From: Halomicrobium urmianum
Lineage (GTDB): Archaea > Halobacteriota > Halobacteria > Halobacteriales > Haloarculaceae
Length of the DNA: 64,000 nucleotides
NCBI RefSeq assembly: GCF_020217425.1
Contig: NZ_CP084090.1
Span: 1,736,001 to 1,800,000 of the forward strand
Direction: 5' to 3'
Under the pieces are notes generated by a model. That model saw nothing but the letters and a program-made list of their open reading frames with translations. It had not been told where the DNA came from and made no database searches. The position numbers were made by a program, and so were the translations under genes. This document shows, piece by piece, positions 49,380 through 58,225 of this stretch (position 1 is its first letter; each line of letters starts with the position of its first letter).

Positions 49380-50408
49380 TCACCTGAGCACGTGCACGTG
49401 CCTGACCAGCGACCGGTGGACCCGGCGCTCGAAGCGGGACTCGACCGTCCAGCCCGCCGCTTCGGCGGCCTCGGTCCAGTTGCGGTCGGCCACGAGGACG
49501 CCCCGCGGCGCGACCCTGGCGGCCTCCGCGAGCGCGCCGGCGACGACGTCTGCCAGGTCCCCCTCGATGCGGGACTGGCGACCGTAGGGGGCGTCGAAGA
49601 CGACGGCGTCGGCCGCGCCGTCGCGCAGCGGGAGGGCGGTGGCGTCGGCCCGCGCGACGTGGAAGTCGTCCACGTACGCGTCGAGGTTCTCGCGTGACCC
49701 GCGGACCATCTTCCACTGGGCGTCGGTGCCGACGACGCTGGCGCCGACGAGGCCCGCCTCGACGAGGACGCCGCCGGTGCCGCACATCGGGTCGACGACG
49801 CGGCGGCCCTCGCGCGCGCCGGCCACGTTGACCAGCGCGCGGGCCTCCATCGGGTCCATGCTGCCGGGCTGGAAGAAGGGTCGCTCGGTGGGGGCCGGCG
49901 CGAAGTCCCGGCGGGTCTCGGCGGCGAGCCAGCCCAGGGCGCAGATGCCGTCGGCGTCGTCGGGGACGTCGCTGGCGTCGCGGACGTCGTCGACCGCGTC
50001 CGCTCCGGTGTTCGGGGCGTCGCCCGCGGCGAACAGCGCGCGCAGCTCGTGGTCGGGATCGTCGAGGTCCACGTCGAAGCCGCGGTCGACCAGGACGCTC
50101 CCGAGTTCGCGCTCGACGCGCTGGGTGTCGACACCGGCCGTCGAGCGGACGTCGACGGCTCGCACCGCGACGGTGCCCGCGCGGTCGACGGCGGCGGCGT
50201 CGAGCGCCGCGCGCGCGCTCGCGACGTCGGAGTCGCAGGTGGCGACGAGTTCGCTCGCGCGGTGGACGTACGCGAGCCGCGGGAACCGCTCCGAGAGGCC
50301 GCGTGCCGTCGCCAGACCCGATGCCAGCGCGGTCACGTCGCTGGCGGCGCTCTCGGCTTCCCGGACCGCGAAGGCGTCGTCCTGACCGGCAAGTTCGAGG
50401 ACGTACAC
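49380..50408 (-). CDS. trmG10: tRNA (guanine(10)-N2)-dimethyltransferase (TrmG10-like)
   Basis: A 342-residue enzyme. The N-terminal THUMP-like region (about 45-160) binds tRNA. The C-terminal Rossmann domain has the SAM motif DPMCGTGGVLVEAGLVGASVVGTDAQWKMV (about 205-235) and the catalytic motif FDAPYGRQS, a variant of the (D/N)PP(Y/F) box. The linker RPFFQPGSMDPMEARALVNVAG precedes motif I, as in archaeal Trm-G10. Product: m2,2G at position 10 of tRNAs. It starts with GTG at 50408. Trm1 at 2688 adds the same modification at position 26. Confidence 0.93.
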   Translation of the reverse strand: MYVLELAGQDDAFAVREAESAASDVTALASGLATARGLSERFPRLAYVHRASELVATCDSDVASARAALDAAAVDRAGTVAVRAVDVRSTAGVDTQRVERELGSVLVDRGFDVDLDDPDHELRALFAAGDAPNTGADAVDDVRDASDVPDDADGICALGWLAAETRRDFAPAPTERPFFQPGSMDPMEARALVNVAGAREGRRVVDPMCGTGGVLVEAGLVGASVVGTDAQWKMVRGSRENLDAYVDDFHVARADATALPLRDGAADAVVFDAPYGRQSRIEGDLADVVAGALAEAARVAPRGVLVADRNWTEAAEAAGWTVESRFERRVHRSLVRHVHVLR

Positions 50409-50568
50409 ACCCGTGGTGGGGGTGTCGAGGGGTTTCAGCGTGCCGGTGGCCGACGGCGAGACCCCCGTTCGGCCGGCGGCGACCGCCGGGCGCTCCGGCC
50501 CCCTCGATCGACGGACGCCGGCGGTGCGACGCCACAGTTTGCCGACCTGTCAGCACGTGCCATCAACC

Positions 50569-50597
50569 TTTATAAACCTTAAATACGTGCTTTAAGT
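50569..50597 (+). promoter_or_regulatory. AT-rich promoter of tbp
   Basis: Three AT-rich boxes in a row: TTTATAAA (50569-50576), CTTAAATA (50578-50585) and CTTTAAGT (50590-50597), then the ATG at 50604. The second is placed best for a leaderless start. TBP binding to its own promoter could autoregulate. Confidence 0.6.
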
Positions 50598-50603
50598 CGA
50601 GAC

Positions 50604-51164
50604 ATGGTTGACCCCAAGGAGACAATTAATATCGAAAACGTCGTCGCCTCGACCGGCATCGGCCAGGAACTCGATCTGCAGAGCGTGGCCATGGACCTGG
50701 AGGGGGCCGACTACGATCCCGAGCAGTTCCCCGGACTCGTCTACCGCACGCAGGACCCGAAGTCTGCCGCTCTCATCTTCCGCTCCGGCAAGATCGTCTG
50801 CACGGGTGCCAAGAGCACCGACGACGTCCACGAGAGCCTGCGGATCGTCTTCGACAAGCTCCGCGATCTGAACATCCAGGTCGACGAGGATCCTGAAATC
50901 GTCGTCCAGAACATCGTCACCTCCGCCGACCTGGGGCGGACGCTCAACCTCAACGCCATCGCCATCGGGCTGGGGCTGGAGAACATCGAGTACGAACCCG
51001 AGCAGTTCCCCGGACTCGTCTACCGGCTCGACGAGCCGGACGTCGTCGCGCTGCTGTTCGGCTCGGGCAAGCTGGTCATCACGGGCGGGAAGAAGCCCGA
51101 GGACGCCGAGGAGGCCGTCGACAAGATCGTCTCCCGGCTCGAGGACCTGGGCCTGCTGGAGTAG
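50604..51164 (+). CDS. tbp: TATA-box-binding protein
   Basis: A 186-residue general transcription factor made of two direct repeats, INIENVVASTGIGQELDLQSVAMDLEGADYDPEQFPGLVYR and IVVQNIVTSADLGRTLNLNAIAIGLGLENIEYEPEQFPGLVYR. Each is followed by GxxKxxxTGxK-type text (ALIFRSGKIVCTGAKS, ALLFGSGKLVITGGKK). It forms the saddle that bends TATA DNA and recruits TFB. Haloarchaea often carry several TBPs, and this housekeeping-like copy has a canonical length. A strong AT-rich promoter precedes it. Confidence 0.97.
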   Translation: MVDPKETINIENVVASTGIGQELDLQSVAMDLEGADYDPEQFPGLVYRTQDPKSAALIFRSGKIVCTGAKSTDDVHESLRIVFDKLRDLNIQVDEDPEIVVQNIVTSADLGRTLNLNAIAIGLGLENIEYEPEQFPGLVYRLDEPDVVALLFGSGKLVITGGKKPEDAEEAVDKIVSRLEDLGLLE

Positions 51165-51228
51165 TTCCCGGGCGTCCACGCCTCGTCTCTGTTCGACCGT
51201 ACAGCGCCGCTGCGGGCTCCCCGGCCGT

Positions 51229-51369
51229 CTAGAGGTCCCGCGAGTCCGTCAGGTTCCTGACTTCCCCGCCGCAGTCCGGGCACACCCGATCGCTCGGCGA
51301 GGTGACGCGGGTGCCGCAGCCGACACATTCGAACTCCTCTGACGCCGGACCGTCGACGTTCGATCGCAT
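51229..51369 (-). CDS. Zinc-ribbon microprotein, rubrerythrin-like (46 residues)
   Basis: ATG at 51369, stop ending at 51229, encoding 46 residues. Two zinc knuckles, CVGCG and CPDCG, are 15 residues apart (TRVTSPSDRV between), followed by GEVRNLTDSRDL. This is the small rubrerythrin-like/CPxCG zinc-ribbon type widespread in haloarchaea. Such microproteins are thought to be regulators or adaptors. It is convergent with tbp (64-nt gap). No clear TATA box is seen in 51370-51595. Confidence 0.75.
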   Translation of the reverse strand: MRSNVDGPASEEFECVGCGTRVTSPSDRVCPDCGGEVRNLTDSRDL

Positions 51370-51562
51370 ATCCGATCCGCCGTTCACTGTTCTTCCTGTC
51401 AACTTCGGTCCTTGTACACGAAGTACTGTATTATCGAACGATCGTCCACACGACTGCCCTCGTGCGATTCCGGCCTGCGACGCTTTTGAGGGCCGCCGGA
51501 GCCGTTCCCGACGCGACTGACGATTTCTGAAATACGGGTGGGAATCTGGACGAACGTGGGAG

Positions 51563-51570
51563 TTAGATAC
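51563..51570 (+). promoter_or_regulatory. TATA-like box of the zinc-ribbon gene at 51596
   Basis: TTAGATAC, 26-33 nt before the ATG. The spacing suggests a leaderless transcript. Confidence 0.45.
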
Positions 51571-51595
51571 AGGTAACCCGCCCTCGTATTGGGTG

Positions 51596-51718
51596 ATGAC
51601 GATGATCGAGTACGAATGCCGGAACTGCGGTGGCGTGACCGAGCGGGGACCGCTGTCGGTGACCTGTCCCAGGTGCGGCGGCCCGCTGCGGCGGCGCGCC
51701 GGCGGTGCAGAAGGATAA
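51596..51718 (+). CDS. Zinc-ribbon microprotein (40 residues)
   Basis: ATG at 51596, TAA ending at 51718. MTMIEYECRNCGGVTERGPLS leads into TCPRCGGPLRRRAGG, giving knuckles CRNCG and CPRCG separated by about 13 residues, then a basic end. It is the same class as the genes at 10546 and 51229 but not obviously a copy. It begins the run into the membrane gene at 51751 and could be co-transcribed with it (32-nt gap). The basic C-terminus suggests nucleic-acid contact, by inference. Confidence 0.75.
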   Translation: MTMIEYECRNCGGVTERGPLSVTCPRCGGPLRRRAGGAEG

Positions 51719-51750
51719 CGGACAAATCGGGGGCCGTCGAAGGCCCGGCC

Positions 51751-52122
51751 ATGGTCGCGCCCCTGCAGGCCGGGCTTCCGGGCCCCGGACTCGTCGCCCT
51801 CGTCGTCACGGCGCTGGTCACCTGGCTGTTCTACGCCGTCACGCTCCACCTGGCGGCCACATTCTTCATCGGCGACGTACCGACTCAGCCGGCCGCCGCC
51901 GCCGCGGTAGCCCCGGCCGTCGTCTCCCTGCTGCTCCAGCAGTACGCCGGCAGCGGGCTCCTGATCCTCGTGTCCGTCGTGGCGACGGTAGCGGTGGACT
52001 TCGCCGCCGTGAGCTACGCGTACCGGCTCGAGTGGCGCTCGACGGCCCCGCTGGTTGCGCTGCATGTCGCGTTCGCGACGATTCTGGGGTACGCGCTGAA
52101 CAACATCTTCGGGTTCGTCTAG
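51751..52122 (+). CDS. Conserved haloarchaeal membrane protein
   Basis: A 123-residue protein with four hydrophobic segments (about 12-35, 45-64, 69-88 and 97-118). The conserved-looking pieces LVTWLFYAVTLHLAATFFIGDVPTQPA and FATILGYALNNIFGFV are reminiscent of a haloarchaeal family of unknown function. No catalytic motif is visible. It follows the zinc-ribbon gene in the same direction and is convergent with the next gene. Start: ATG at 51751, MVAPLQAGLPGPG. Confidence 0.72.
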   Translation: MVAPLQAGLPGPGLVALVVTALVTWLFYAVTLHLAATFFIGDVPTQPAAAAAVAPAVVSLLLQQYAGSGLLILVSVVATVAVDFAAVSYAYRLEWRSTAPLVALHVAFATILGYALNNIFGFV

Positions 52123-52157
52123 GGCCGGGGGACTGGACGGCGTCGAGCGCGACTCTG

Positions 52158-52616
52158 TCACCGACGCGCCAGCGCGAGACCGGCGAACGCGACGACCGCC
52201 AGCCGTACGCCGACGGCGACGCCGGAGCCGGCCGTCACCGCGACGCCGACGAGCGGGTTCTGGCGGGCGCCGAGGGCGAACACCGCGGCGGCGCTCCCGG
52301 CGACGAAGGCGGTCGCGGCCGTCGCGCCGGCCACTGCGGCCGCCCGCACGTCGCCGTCCGGATCGCCGCTGTGCTTCCCCGCCCGGTAGGCGACGCCGAA
52401 CAGTACTCCGTAGGTGAGGGCGAAGGCGGCGAACCGGCCGCCCAGAGTAGCCTGCGTGAGAACCTGTGGCGACGCCGCGTCCGGGGCGATCTCCAGCACG
52501 AGGGGAGAGACGCGCCGCGTGACGCTCGTCGCGAGCGCCACGAGGCCGGCGACGGCCGCGAGACCCGGTATCGGGGCGGTGGTTCCGGCCGACGCACCGT
52601 CGGACGGGGCCGTCAC
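52158..52616 (-). CDS. Ala/Gly-rich multi-pass membrane protein
   Basis: A 152-residue protein starting with GTG at 52616. A polar start (MTAPSDGASAGTTAP) is followed by hydrophobic segments at about 18-33, 58-78, 89-112 and 120-148. It has no recognisable family. The composition (Ala, Gly, Val) is extreme but in line with other small membrane proteins here. It is 129 nt beyond the AAA gene end and on the same strand. Confidence 0.65.
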   Translation of the reverse strand: MTAPSDGASAGTTAPIPGLAAVAGLVALATSVTRRVSPLVLEIAPDAASPQVLTQATLGGRFAAFALTYGVLFGVAYRAGKHSGDPDGDVRAAAVAGATAATAFVAGSAAAVFALGARQNPLVGVAVTAGSGVAVGVRLAVVAFAGLALARR

Positions 52617-52745
52617 ACGTATCGCCTCCCGGCGGCGCTGAGAGCGACGCGTCTGGCAGCTATCTGGACGAGGACCATGTGCACCCGCTCAGGTGGGCGC
52701 GAAATGAACGTTCCGGCCGGAGAGCTGACGGCCCCGCCGGCCTGG

Positions 52746-54152
52746 TCAGTGGTCGTGGTCGTGTCCACCGTCGGGCGTCCCGCCCGACGAGGGTCGGCTC
52801 GCGCCGCTCGCCTCACCACCGTCGGAGGCGGCCTCCGAGTCGCCCGCGCCGGAGATGTCGCCGCCGGCGACCAGCGCGTCGTGGTCGCCCTCGATCATGT
52901 CCATGTTCTTGAGGTTGTCCCGCTCCTCGAAGTCGGCGACGGCGTCCCGGAGGTCCTGCTGGGTGAGCGTGGTCCGCTCCTCGGTCAGGGCGTCGAGCAC
53001 GGCCTCCCGGAGCACCAGCCGGAGGTCGGAGCCGGTCAGCCCCTCAGTGATCTCGGCCAGTTCCTGGGGCTCGAAGTCGACGATGTCCATCTCCTGGGTG
53101 ACGACGCGGAGGATGTCCGCGCGCATGTTCCGGTCGGGCTTGGGGAAGTTGACGATCTCGTCGAAGCGGCGCCAGACGGCGGCGTCCAGCTGATCGGGGT
53201 GGTTGGTGGCGCCGATCAGGAGCACGTCGTCCTGAATCAGGCTGACCTCGTCGATGGACTTCAGCAGGGTGTTGACGGCGCGCTTGATCGCGGCGTGCTC
53301 GTCGGACGAGCGGGTCTTCGCGACGAAGTCGAACTCGTCCATGAAGAGGATGCAGGGCGAGAGCCGCTTGGCCACCTCGAAGGTCTTCTCGACGTTCTTG
53401 GCCGTCTCGCCGAGGTACTGCGAGGTGATCATCGACAGCTTCACCTCGACGAACGGGAGGTCGAGGTCGTGGGCCAGCGCGCGGGCGACGCTGGTCTTGC
53501 CAGTGCCCGGCGGGCCGACGAACAGGAGCTTGCCGATCTCCCGCAGGCCGATGTCGGCGAGGTAGTCGCGGTGCTCGATGGCCTTGACGATCTTGTGGAT
53601 CTCGGCCTCCTGGTCGGCCGTGAGGACGAGGTGGTCCATCGTCATCTCGACCTCCTCGGGGGCGCGCACGTCGACGAGGTCGAGCATGCCCTCCTCCTCT
53701 TCCTCCTCGTCGAAGGCCTCGTTCAGCAGCGAGTCGATCAGCGCGCGGTCGGCCCGCGCCGGCCGGTTGCGCTCGCGGGCGAGTTCGTAGTCGACGTCCT
53801 CGAACTCGTCCCCGTACTCGGCGGCCAGCGCAGGGTTGTCCATCAGGCGATCGGCGTCGGTCCGCTTGAGATACCACTCCTCGGCCATGTCCCGATCGGT
53901 GAACTGCAGCGTGCCGGAGAAGTCGTCGCGGTCCGTGAACATCAGCCCCGAGATGGCCTCCCAGGGGCGTTCGAGGCCCGTCGCCTCGGTCGCCGCCGAC
54001 GCGGTCGGCGACAGCGGCCGCTCGATCTCTCCGTCGCTCCAGAACGCCGCCCGGTAGGCCGGCGGCAGGTCGTCGGGGTCGAGCTCGCGACGCTCGGAGT
54101 ACACCTGCGTCGTGAGCAGAAACTCGACGACTGCTAGCTCCGGATCACTCAT
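52746..54152 (-). CDS. AAA-family ATPase with N-terminal helical domain
   Basis: A 468-residue protein. Residues 1-150 are a unique charged helical region (MSDPELAVVEFLLTTQVYSE...). The AAA core shows Walker A GPPGTGKT (213-220), Walker B CILFMDEFDFV (267-277), the second region of homology NHPDQLDAAVWRRFDEIV and a sensor-2 GSDLRLVLREAVLDAL. A polar tail (GGHDHDH) ends it. The core resembles proteasome-activating/katanin-type AAA proteins, probably a substrate-remodelling ATPase, but the partner is unknown. The start at 54152 is 27-33 nt from a TATA-like CTTATCC. Confidence 0.88.
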   Translation of the reverse strand: MSDPELAVVEFLLTTQVYSERRELDPDDLPPAYRAAFWSDGEIERPLSPTASAATEATGLERPWEAISGLMFTDRDDFSGTLQFTDRDMAEEWYLKRTDADRLMDNPALAAEYGDEFEDVDYELARERNRPARADRALIDSLLNEAFDEEEEEEGMLDLVDVRAPEEVEMTMDHLVLTADQEAEIHKIVKAIEHRDYLADIGLREIGKLLFVGPPGTGKTSVARALAHDLDLPFVEVKLSMITSQYLGETAKNVEKTFEVAKRLSPCILFMDEFDFVAKTRSSDEHAAIKRAVNTLLKSIDEVSLIQDDVLLIGATNHPDQLDAAVWRRFDEIVNFPKPDRNMRADILRVVTQEMDIVDFEPQELAEITEGLTGSDLRLVLREAVLDALTEERTTLTQQDLRDAVADFEERDNLKNMDMIEGDHDALVAGGDISGAGDSEAASDGGEASGASRPSSGGTPDGGHDHDH

Positions 54153-54155
54153 CCC

Positions 54156-54185
54156 CACATGTGTACTCCCGCAAACGGGATAAGT
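54156..54185 (-). promoter_or_regulatory. Promoter of the AAA ATPase gene with CACATGTG palindrome
   Basis: TATA-like CTTATCC at 54185-54179 on the minus strand. A perfect 8-bp palindrome CACATGTG (54156-54163) lies between it and the start codon and may be a regulator site. Confidence 0.4.
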
Positions 54186-54329
54186 GACTCGAAGCGTTTC
54201 CCGGGACGGAGGCTGCGTGGATTTCCGTCTGCGACCCCGTCCGCAGCCGCCGGTCCCGGTCGACGAGGCCACTCCGTTCCGCGCCGCGGTCGCTCCTCCG
54301 AAGGGCGACGCGGCTCCGGCCCGCCGCAG

Positions 54330-56213
54330 TCAGTCGTTCTCCGGGTTGATCATGGCCATCCCGTCGCGGACGGACTGGCGGCGTCCCAGCAGCGTCACCG
54401 TGTCGCCGAGTTCGAGCATCATGTCGGCGGTGGGGACCTCCGTCTGGCCGTCACGGGTGACCAGCGCGACGATGCACGCGTCGGGCAGCTGCGGCCCGAG
54501 TTCGCTGATCGGGACGCCGGCCACTTCCGCGTTGGTGACCTCGATCTCCTGGACGTCGCCGGTCCGCCCGACGTCCGTCATCCAGTTGGCGATGGCGGGG
54601 CGCTCGATCTGGTTGTCGATGGCCCAGGCCGTCGCCATCGCCGAGGAGATGGTGCTGACGCCGAGGTCCTCGAACGCCTCGACGTTGTCGGGGTTATTCG
54701 CCCGGGCGATGATGCGCTCGATGTCGAACTTGGAGTTCGCGAGCTGGGCGACCAGGAGGTTCGCGTCGTCGTCGCCGGTCGCGGCGGCGACGACCTTGGC
54801 GTTCTCGGCACCGGCCGACTGCAACACCTCGGTGTCGGTGCCGTCCCCGTGGTGAACGGTGAAGCCCGCGTTGCGGGCGCTCTCTACCACGTCCTCACGC
54901 TCTTCGACGATGACGACGTTCTCTCCGCGGTCCTCGAGGCGTTCGGCGAGCGCGCGGCCCACCTTCCCGCCTCCAACGATTATCGTTCGCATTGGTATCA
55001 CGTCCAGTCGTTCGGCAACGTATCGCGCCAGGCCGCCCTGGAAGACGGCTGTCAGCAGGATCGCGAGGAAGACAGTCCCGAGCAGGATGTTCGCGTGCTC
55101 GACCAGTATCGGTTCGTTCAGCTCCTCGGCGGCGGCCTGCAGTTCGACCGCGAACAGCGTCGCGACCGACGCCGGGATGATCCCGCGCGGGCCCATGAAG
55201 CTCATGAACGCCCGCTCCTGACGGGTGAACCGGTCACCGACGGTCGAGAGGAAGACGAGAATCGGCCGGAGCACCAGTGCCATCACGGCGACGACGACCA
55301 GTCCCGGGATGCCGACCTCGCGGAGAGCCGCGACGTCGAGCAGCGCCGCCAGCGCGATGAAGACGAACGAGAGGACGATCAGGGTGATGTCTCCCTTGAA
55401 GTCCTCGATGTCGTCCTCGTAGGGGATGTCGGCGTTCCCGAGCAGGAACCCGGCGACCGCGGCGGCGGCGACGCCGGCCTCGGTGGCCTGTGAGTTCGCC
55501 ACCGCGTAGGCGACCAGCGCGCCGGCGAACGCCAGTAGCCGGGCGTTGCGCGGGGCGTCGCCCGGCGAGAGGTCGACGTAGCGAAGTAGGTAGTAGACGA
55601 TAGCCGCCACCATGACGCCGACGAGCAGTCCGACGCCCATCCGCCTGAGGAAGGCGGACACGAACCCCTCGGCGACGGCCTCCGGGTTGACGGTCTTGAA
55701 GAAGACGATGGCCATGACCGCCGCGGTGACGTCGTTGACGATGCCTTCCGTCTCCAGCGCGGCGGCGACCCGGTCGCGGACCGGGACGACCGCGAGGATC
55801 GGCGTGACCACGGTCGGGCCCGTCGCGACCAGCAGCGCACCGATCGTAAACGAGAGGTTCCACGTGACGTCGAACGCGAACCGGACAGTGACCGCCGTCC
55901 CGACGAGCGCGATGACGGCCCCCAGGGTCACCAGGCGGATCGCCGCGGCCGGCGCCTCGCGGATGCGCTCGACCCGCAGGTGGAAGGCCCCCTCGAAGAC
56001 GATGATCGCGACCGCGAGACCGACGATGGTCTGGAGGCCGACGATCCCGAAGGTGTCGACGGTCACTATCTCCAGTCCGGGTTCTCCCAGAACCAGGCCG
56101 GCGGCGATGTAGAAGATGATGCTCGGCGTCCGCAGTCGGGTGGCGACGATCTGCGCCAGAACGCCGATGGCAATGATCCCGGCCACGAGCAACAACAGAC
56201 TGGTCTCCGCCAT
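54330..56213 (-). CDS. Cation:proton antiporter (Kef/NhaP type) with C-terminal TrkA-N domain
   Basis: A 627-residue membrane protein. About eleven transmembrane segments occupy residues 1-395, with the CPA-type motifs LVATGPTVVTPILAVVPVRDRV and EGIVNDVTAAVMAIVFF (the ND pair involved in ion transport) and GPRGIIPASVATLFAVEL. From about 398, a Rossmann KTN domain (TIIVGGGKVGRALAERLEDRG, VHHGDGTDTEVLQSAGAENAKVVAAATGDDDANLLVAQLANS) and a TrkA-C-like end follow. It exchanges Na+ or K+ for H+ and is gated by nucleotide. This suits life in high salt. Confidence 0.92.
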   Translation of the reverse strand: MAETSLLLLVAGIIAIGVLAQIVATRLRTPSIIFYIAAGLVLGEPGLEIVTVDTFGIVGLQTIVGLAVAIIVFEGAFHLRVERIREAPAAAIRLVTLGAVIALVGTAVTVRFAFDVTWNLSFTIGALLVATGPTVVTPILAVVPVRDRVAAALETEGIVNDVTAAVMAIVFFKTVNPEAVAEGFVSAFLRRMGVGLLVGVMVAAIVYYLLRYVDLSPGDAPRNARLLAFAGALVAYAVANSQATEAGVAAAAVAGFLLGNADIPYEDDIEDFKGDITLIVLSFVFIALAALLDVAALREVGIPGLVVVAVMALVLRPILVFLSTVGDRFTRQERAFMSFMGPRGIIPASVATLFAVELQAAAEELNEPILVEHANILLGTVFLAILLTAVFQGGLARYVAERLDVIPMRTIIVGGGKVGRALAERLEDRGENVVIVEEREDVVESARNAGFTVHHGDGTDTEVLQSAGAENAKVVAAATGDDDANLLVAQLANSKFDIERIIARANNPDNVEAFEDLGVSTISSAMATAWAIDNQIERPAIANWMTDVGRTGDVQEIEVTNAEVAGVPISELGPQLPDACIVALVTRDGQTEVPTADMMLELGDTVTLLGRRQSVRDGMAMINPEND

Positions 56214-56295
56214 CGCGTAGTCCGTAGACCCCCTCCCCAAAAAAGGGCCCCCTCTGCGATCCGTCCGAGCGACACACCGCCCGGTCGCCGCCCGC

Positions 56296-57198
56296 TCACC
56301 CCTCGTCGAGGTAGCGCAGGACTCCGCGGACGTTCAGGGCAACCTCAGCGCGGCCCTTGCGCTCGCCCCAGGCGTCGGGCGTCTCGACCGTCTCCTCGAA
56401 GTGCTCGAAGACGTCCTCGTCGTCGTCGAACTCGGTGTGCTTGGCGGTGACGGCTTCGACCCACTCCGTCAGGACGGACTCGTACTCGTCCAGGCGGTCG
56501 TCGGTCCGCGCGGGCCCGAAGTGGCCGTACAGCAGCCACTCCGGGTCCATCTCCCGGAGGTCGTGGACGTCGGCCAGCGCCCGGTCGAGGTCGAAGTCCG
56601 GCGGCGGGCTCGTCGGGTGCAGCTCGTCGACCGAGGGCGCGTAGATGCCGGCCGCGTCGGCCGTGAAGACGGCGTCCATCCAGGGGGCCTCGAAGACGAC
56701 CTGGTGGGGCGCGTGGCCCGGCGCGCGGTGGACCACCAGCTCGCGGTCGCCCAGATCGATCCGGTCGCCGTCCTCGAGTTCGACGATGCGGTCCTCGGGG
56801 ACGGGTCGGGGTTCGGTGTAGAACTCGATCTGGTCGCCCACGGCGGCCTCCGTGCCCTCCCAGAGCCGCGACGGGTCCGCGAGGTGCGGGGCACCGATCC
56901 CGTGGACGTACACCGTGGCGTTCGGGCACGCGTCGACGAGAAAGCCCGCGCCGCCGGCGTGGTCGAGGTGGACATGGGTCACCGCCAGCACCTCGATATC
57001 GGCCGGATCGAGGCCGACCTCGTCCAGCGCCGCCAGCACGCGCTCGTGGTCGGTCCCGATACCGGTGTCCACGAGCGCCGGCCGCTCGGCGTCGATCACG
57101 TACACCGATCCGTACTCCGGGACGTCGTACATTCCGGTGTCGACGTAGTGGAGGTCCGGATCGACTTCCTCGGCCTGGTACACGTCGCCGATTCCCAT
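56296..57198 (-). CDS. Metallo-beta-lactamase-fold hydrolase
   Basis: A 300-residue protein with the zinc site AVTHVHLDHAGGAGF (HxHxDH), ALVDTGIGTDHERVLAALDEVG, HRAPGHAPHQVVFEAPWMDAVFTADAAG (the His after the TADAAG region) and LLYGHFGPARTD. These match glyoxalase II-like or SoxH-type hydrolases, but the loop differs from known substrates. The C-terminal 60 residues are charged. It is in the same direction as the antiporter gene (82-nt gap) and 33 nt downstream of the alpha/beta hydrolase gene. Confidence 0.9.
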   Translation of the reverse strand: MGIGDVYQAEEVDPDLHYVDTGMYDVPEYGSVYVIDAERPALVDTGIGTDHERVLAALDEVGLDPADIEVLAVTHVHLDHAGGAGFLVDACPNATVYVHGIGAPHLADPSRLWEGTEAAVGDQIEFYTEPRPVPEDRIVELEDGDRIDLGDRELVVHRAPGHAPHQVVFEAPWMDAVFTADAAGIYAPSVDELHPTSPPPDFDLDRALADVHDLREMDPEWLLYGHFGPARTDDRLDEYESVLTEWVEAVTAKHTEFDDDEDVFEHFEETVETPDAWGERKGRAEVALNVRGVLRYLDEG

Positions 57199-57231
57199 GT
57201 CCCCGGAGAGGGCGGGCGCGGAGAAAAAAGG

Positions 57232-58074
57232 TCAGGGCGCGACCGCCGTCAGGATCGACTCCGCCTCCTCGACCAGCGTCGAGTAGTGGCCGGCGTCGAC
57301 GACCGTCAGGTCGGGCTCCGGTAGCTCGCGGACGAACGCTTCCGCGGCGGCGAGGTCGACCGAGGAATCCCGGCGGCCGTGCCACAGGACGGGATCGGCG
57401 TCGCCGGGGTCGAACGGCCACTCCTGGGCCAGCAGCGGGTACTCGTGGGCCGGCCCCTTGCCGCCCTGCCGGAACGCCTCCGCGGCGTCCGTGAGGAGCA
57501 CGTCCCCGGTCAGCGACTCCAGCAGTTCGCGGTCGGGCTCGGAGGCGCCGCGCTCGATGGCGGCCCGGAACCGCGAGCGCCAGTTGCGCGCGAGCCACCC
57601 CGTCGCGCCGAACAGTCCGCGCGAGACGCCCGGATACCGCGTCGCGGCCGCCATGCGCCGGTGGCCGTCCGTTGAGTGTTCCAGCGTCGGCGGCGGCCCC
57701 GGGCTGCTGACCAGCGCCGTCTCGGCCATCCGGTCGGGTAGCTCCGCGCCGCAGACCGCGGCGTGGGGGCCGCCCGCCGAGAAGCCGACGACGCCGAACC
57801 GGTCGATCCCCAGTTCCCGGGCCAGTTCGCAGACGTCGTCGGCCCAGTCGAGCAGATCCCTGTCGGGGTGAAAGTCCGAGCGGCCGAAGCCCGGCCGATC
57901 GGGCGCGACGAGCCGCAGGTCCCGCCCCTGTGCGACGTCGTCGAACAGCGACCACAGCAGCCGCGAGCCGGGGTTACCGTGGAAGCAGAACACCGGCCGG
58001 CCGTCGGTCCGCCCGTACTCCTCGTAGGCGAGTCGACGGCCGTCCGGGAGCGTCACCGTCCGTGGCTCTGTCAC
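57232..58074 (-). CDS. Alpha/beta hydrolase
   Basis: A 280-residue hydrolase from a GTG start at 58074 (upstream residues are low-complexity). VFCFHGNPGSRLLWSLFDDV gives the HG oxyanion hole, VAPDRPGFGRSDFHPD follows, and the nucleophile elbow is VVGFSAGGPHAAVCGAELP (G-F-S-A-G). The acid lies in VLWHGRRDSSVDL and the His in DLTVVDAGHYSTLVEEA. It closely resembles the hydrolase at 30501 in layout, so the two may be paralogs. Probable esterase or lipase-like activity, substrate unknown. It is divergent from serS. Confidence 0.9.
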   Translation of the reverse strand: MTEPRTVTLPDGRRLAYEEYGRTDGRPVFCFHGNPGSRLLWSLFDDVAQGRDLRLVAPDRPGFGRSDFHPDRDLLDWADDVCELARELGIDRFGVVGFSAGGPHAAVCGAELPDRMAETALVSSPGPPPTLEHSTDGHRRMAAATRYPGVSRGLFGATGWLARNWRSRFRAAIERGASEPDRELLESLTGDVLLTDAAEAFRQGGKGPAHEYPLLAQEWPFDPGDADPVLWHGRRDSSVDLAAAEAFVRELPEPDLTVVDAGHYSTLVEEAESILTAVAP

Positions 58075-58225
58075 TGGTGTGCGTTCACCTGCCGTCGGCA
58101 AATGGGTGTTGGCTCTATCGTGCGGGGACGCTCCCCGCGATCGCCGGTGCCACGGTACGCCGCCGTGTGCGAGACGGCCACGGGGTATCGACACGTTAAC
58201 CTCGCGCCGTCGAGAACGCTCGCCC

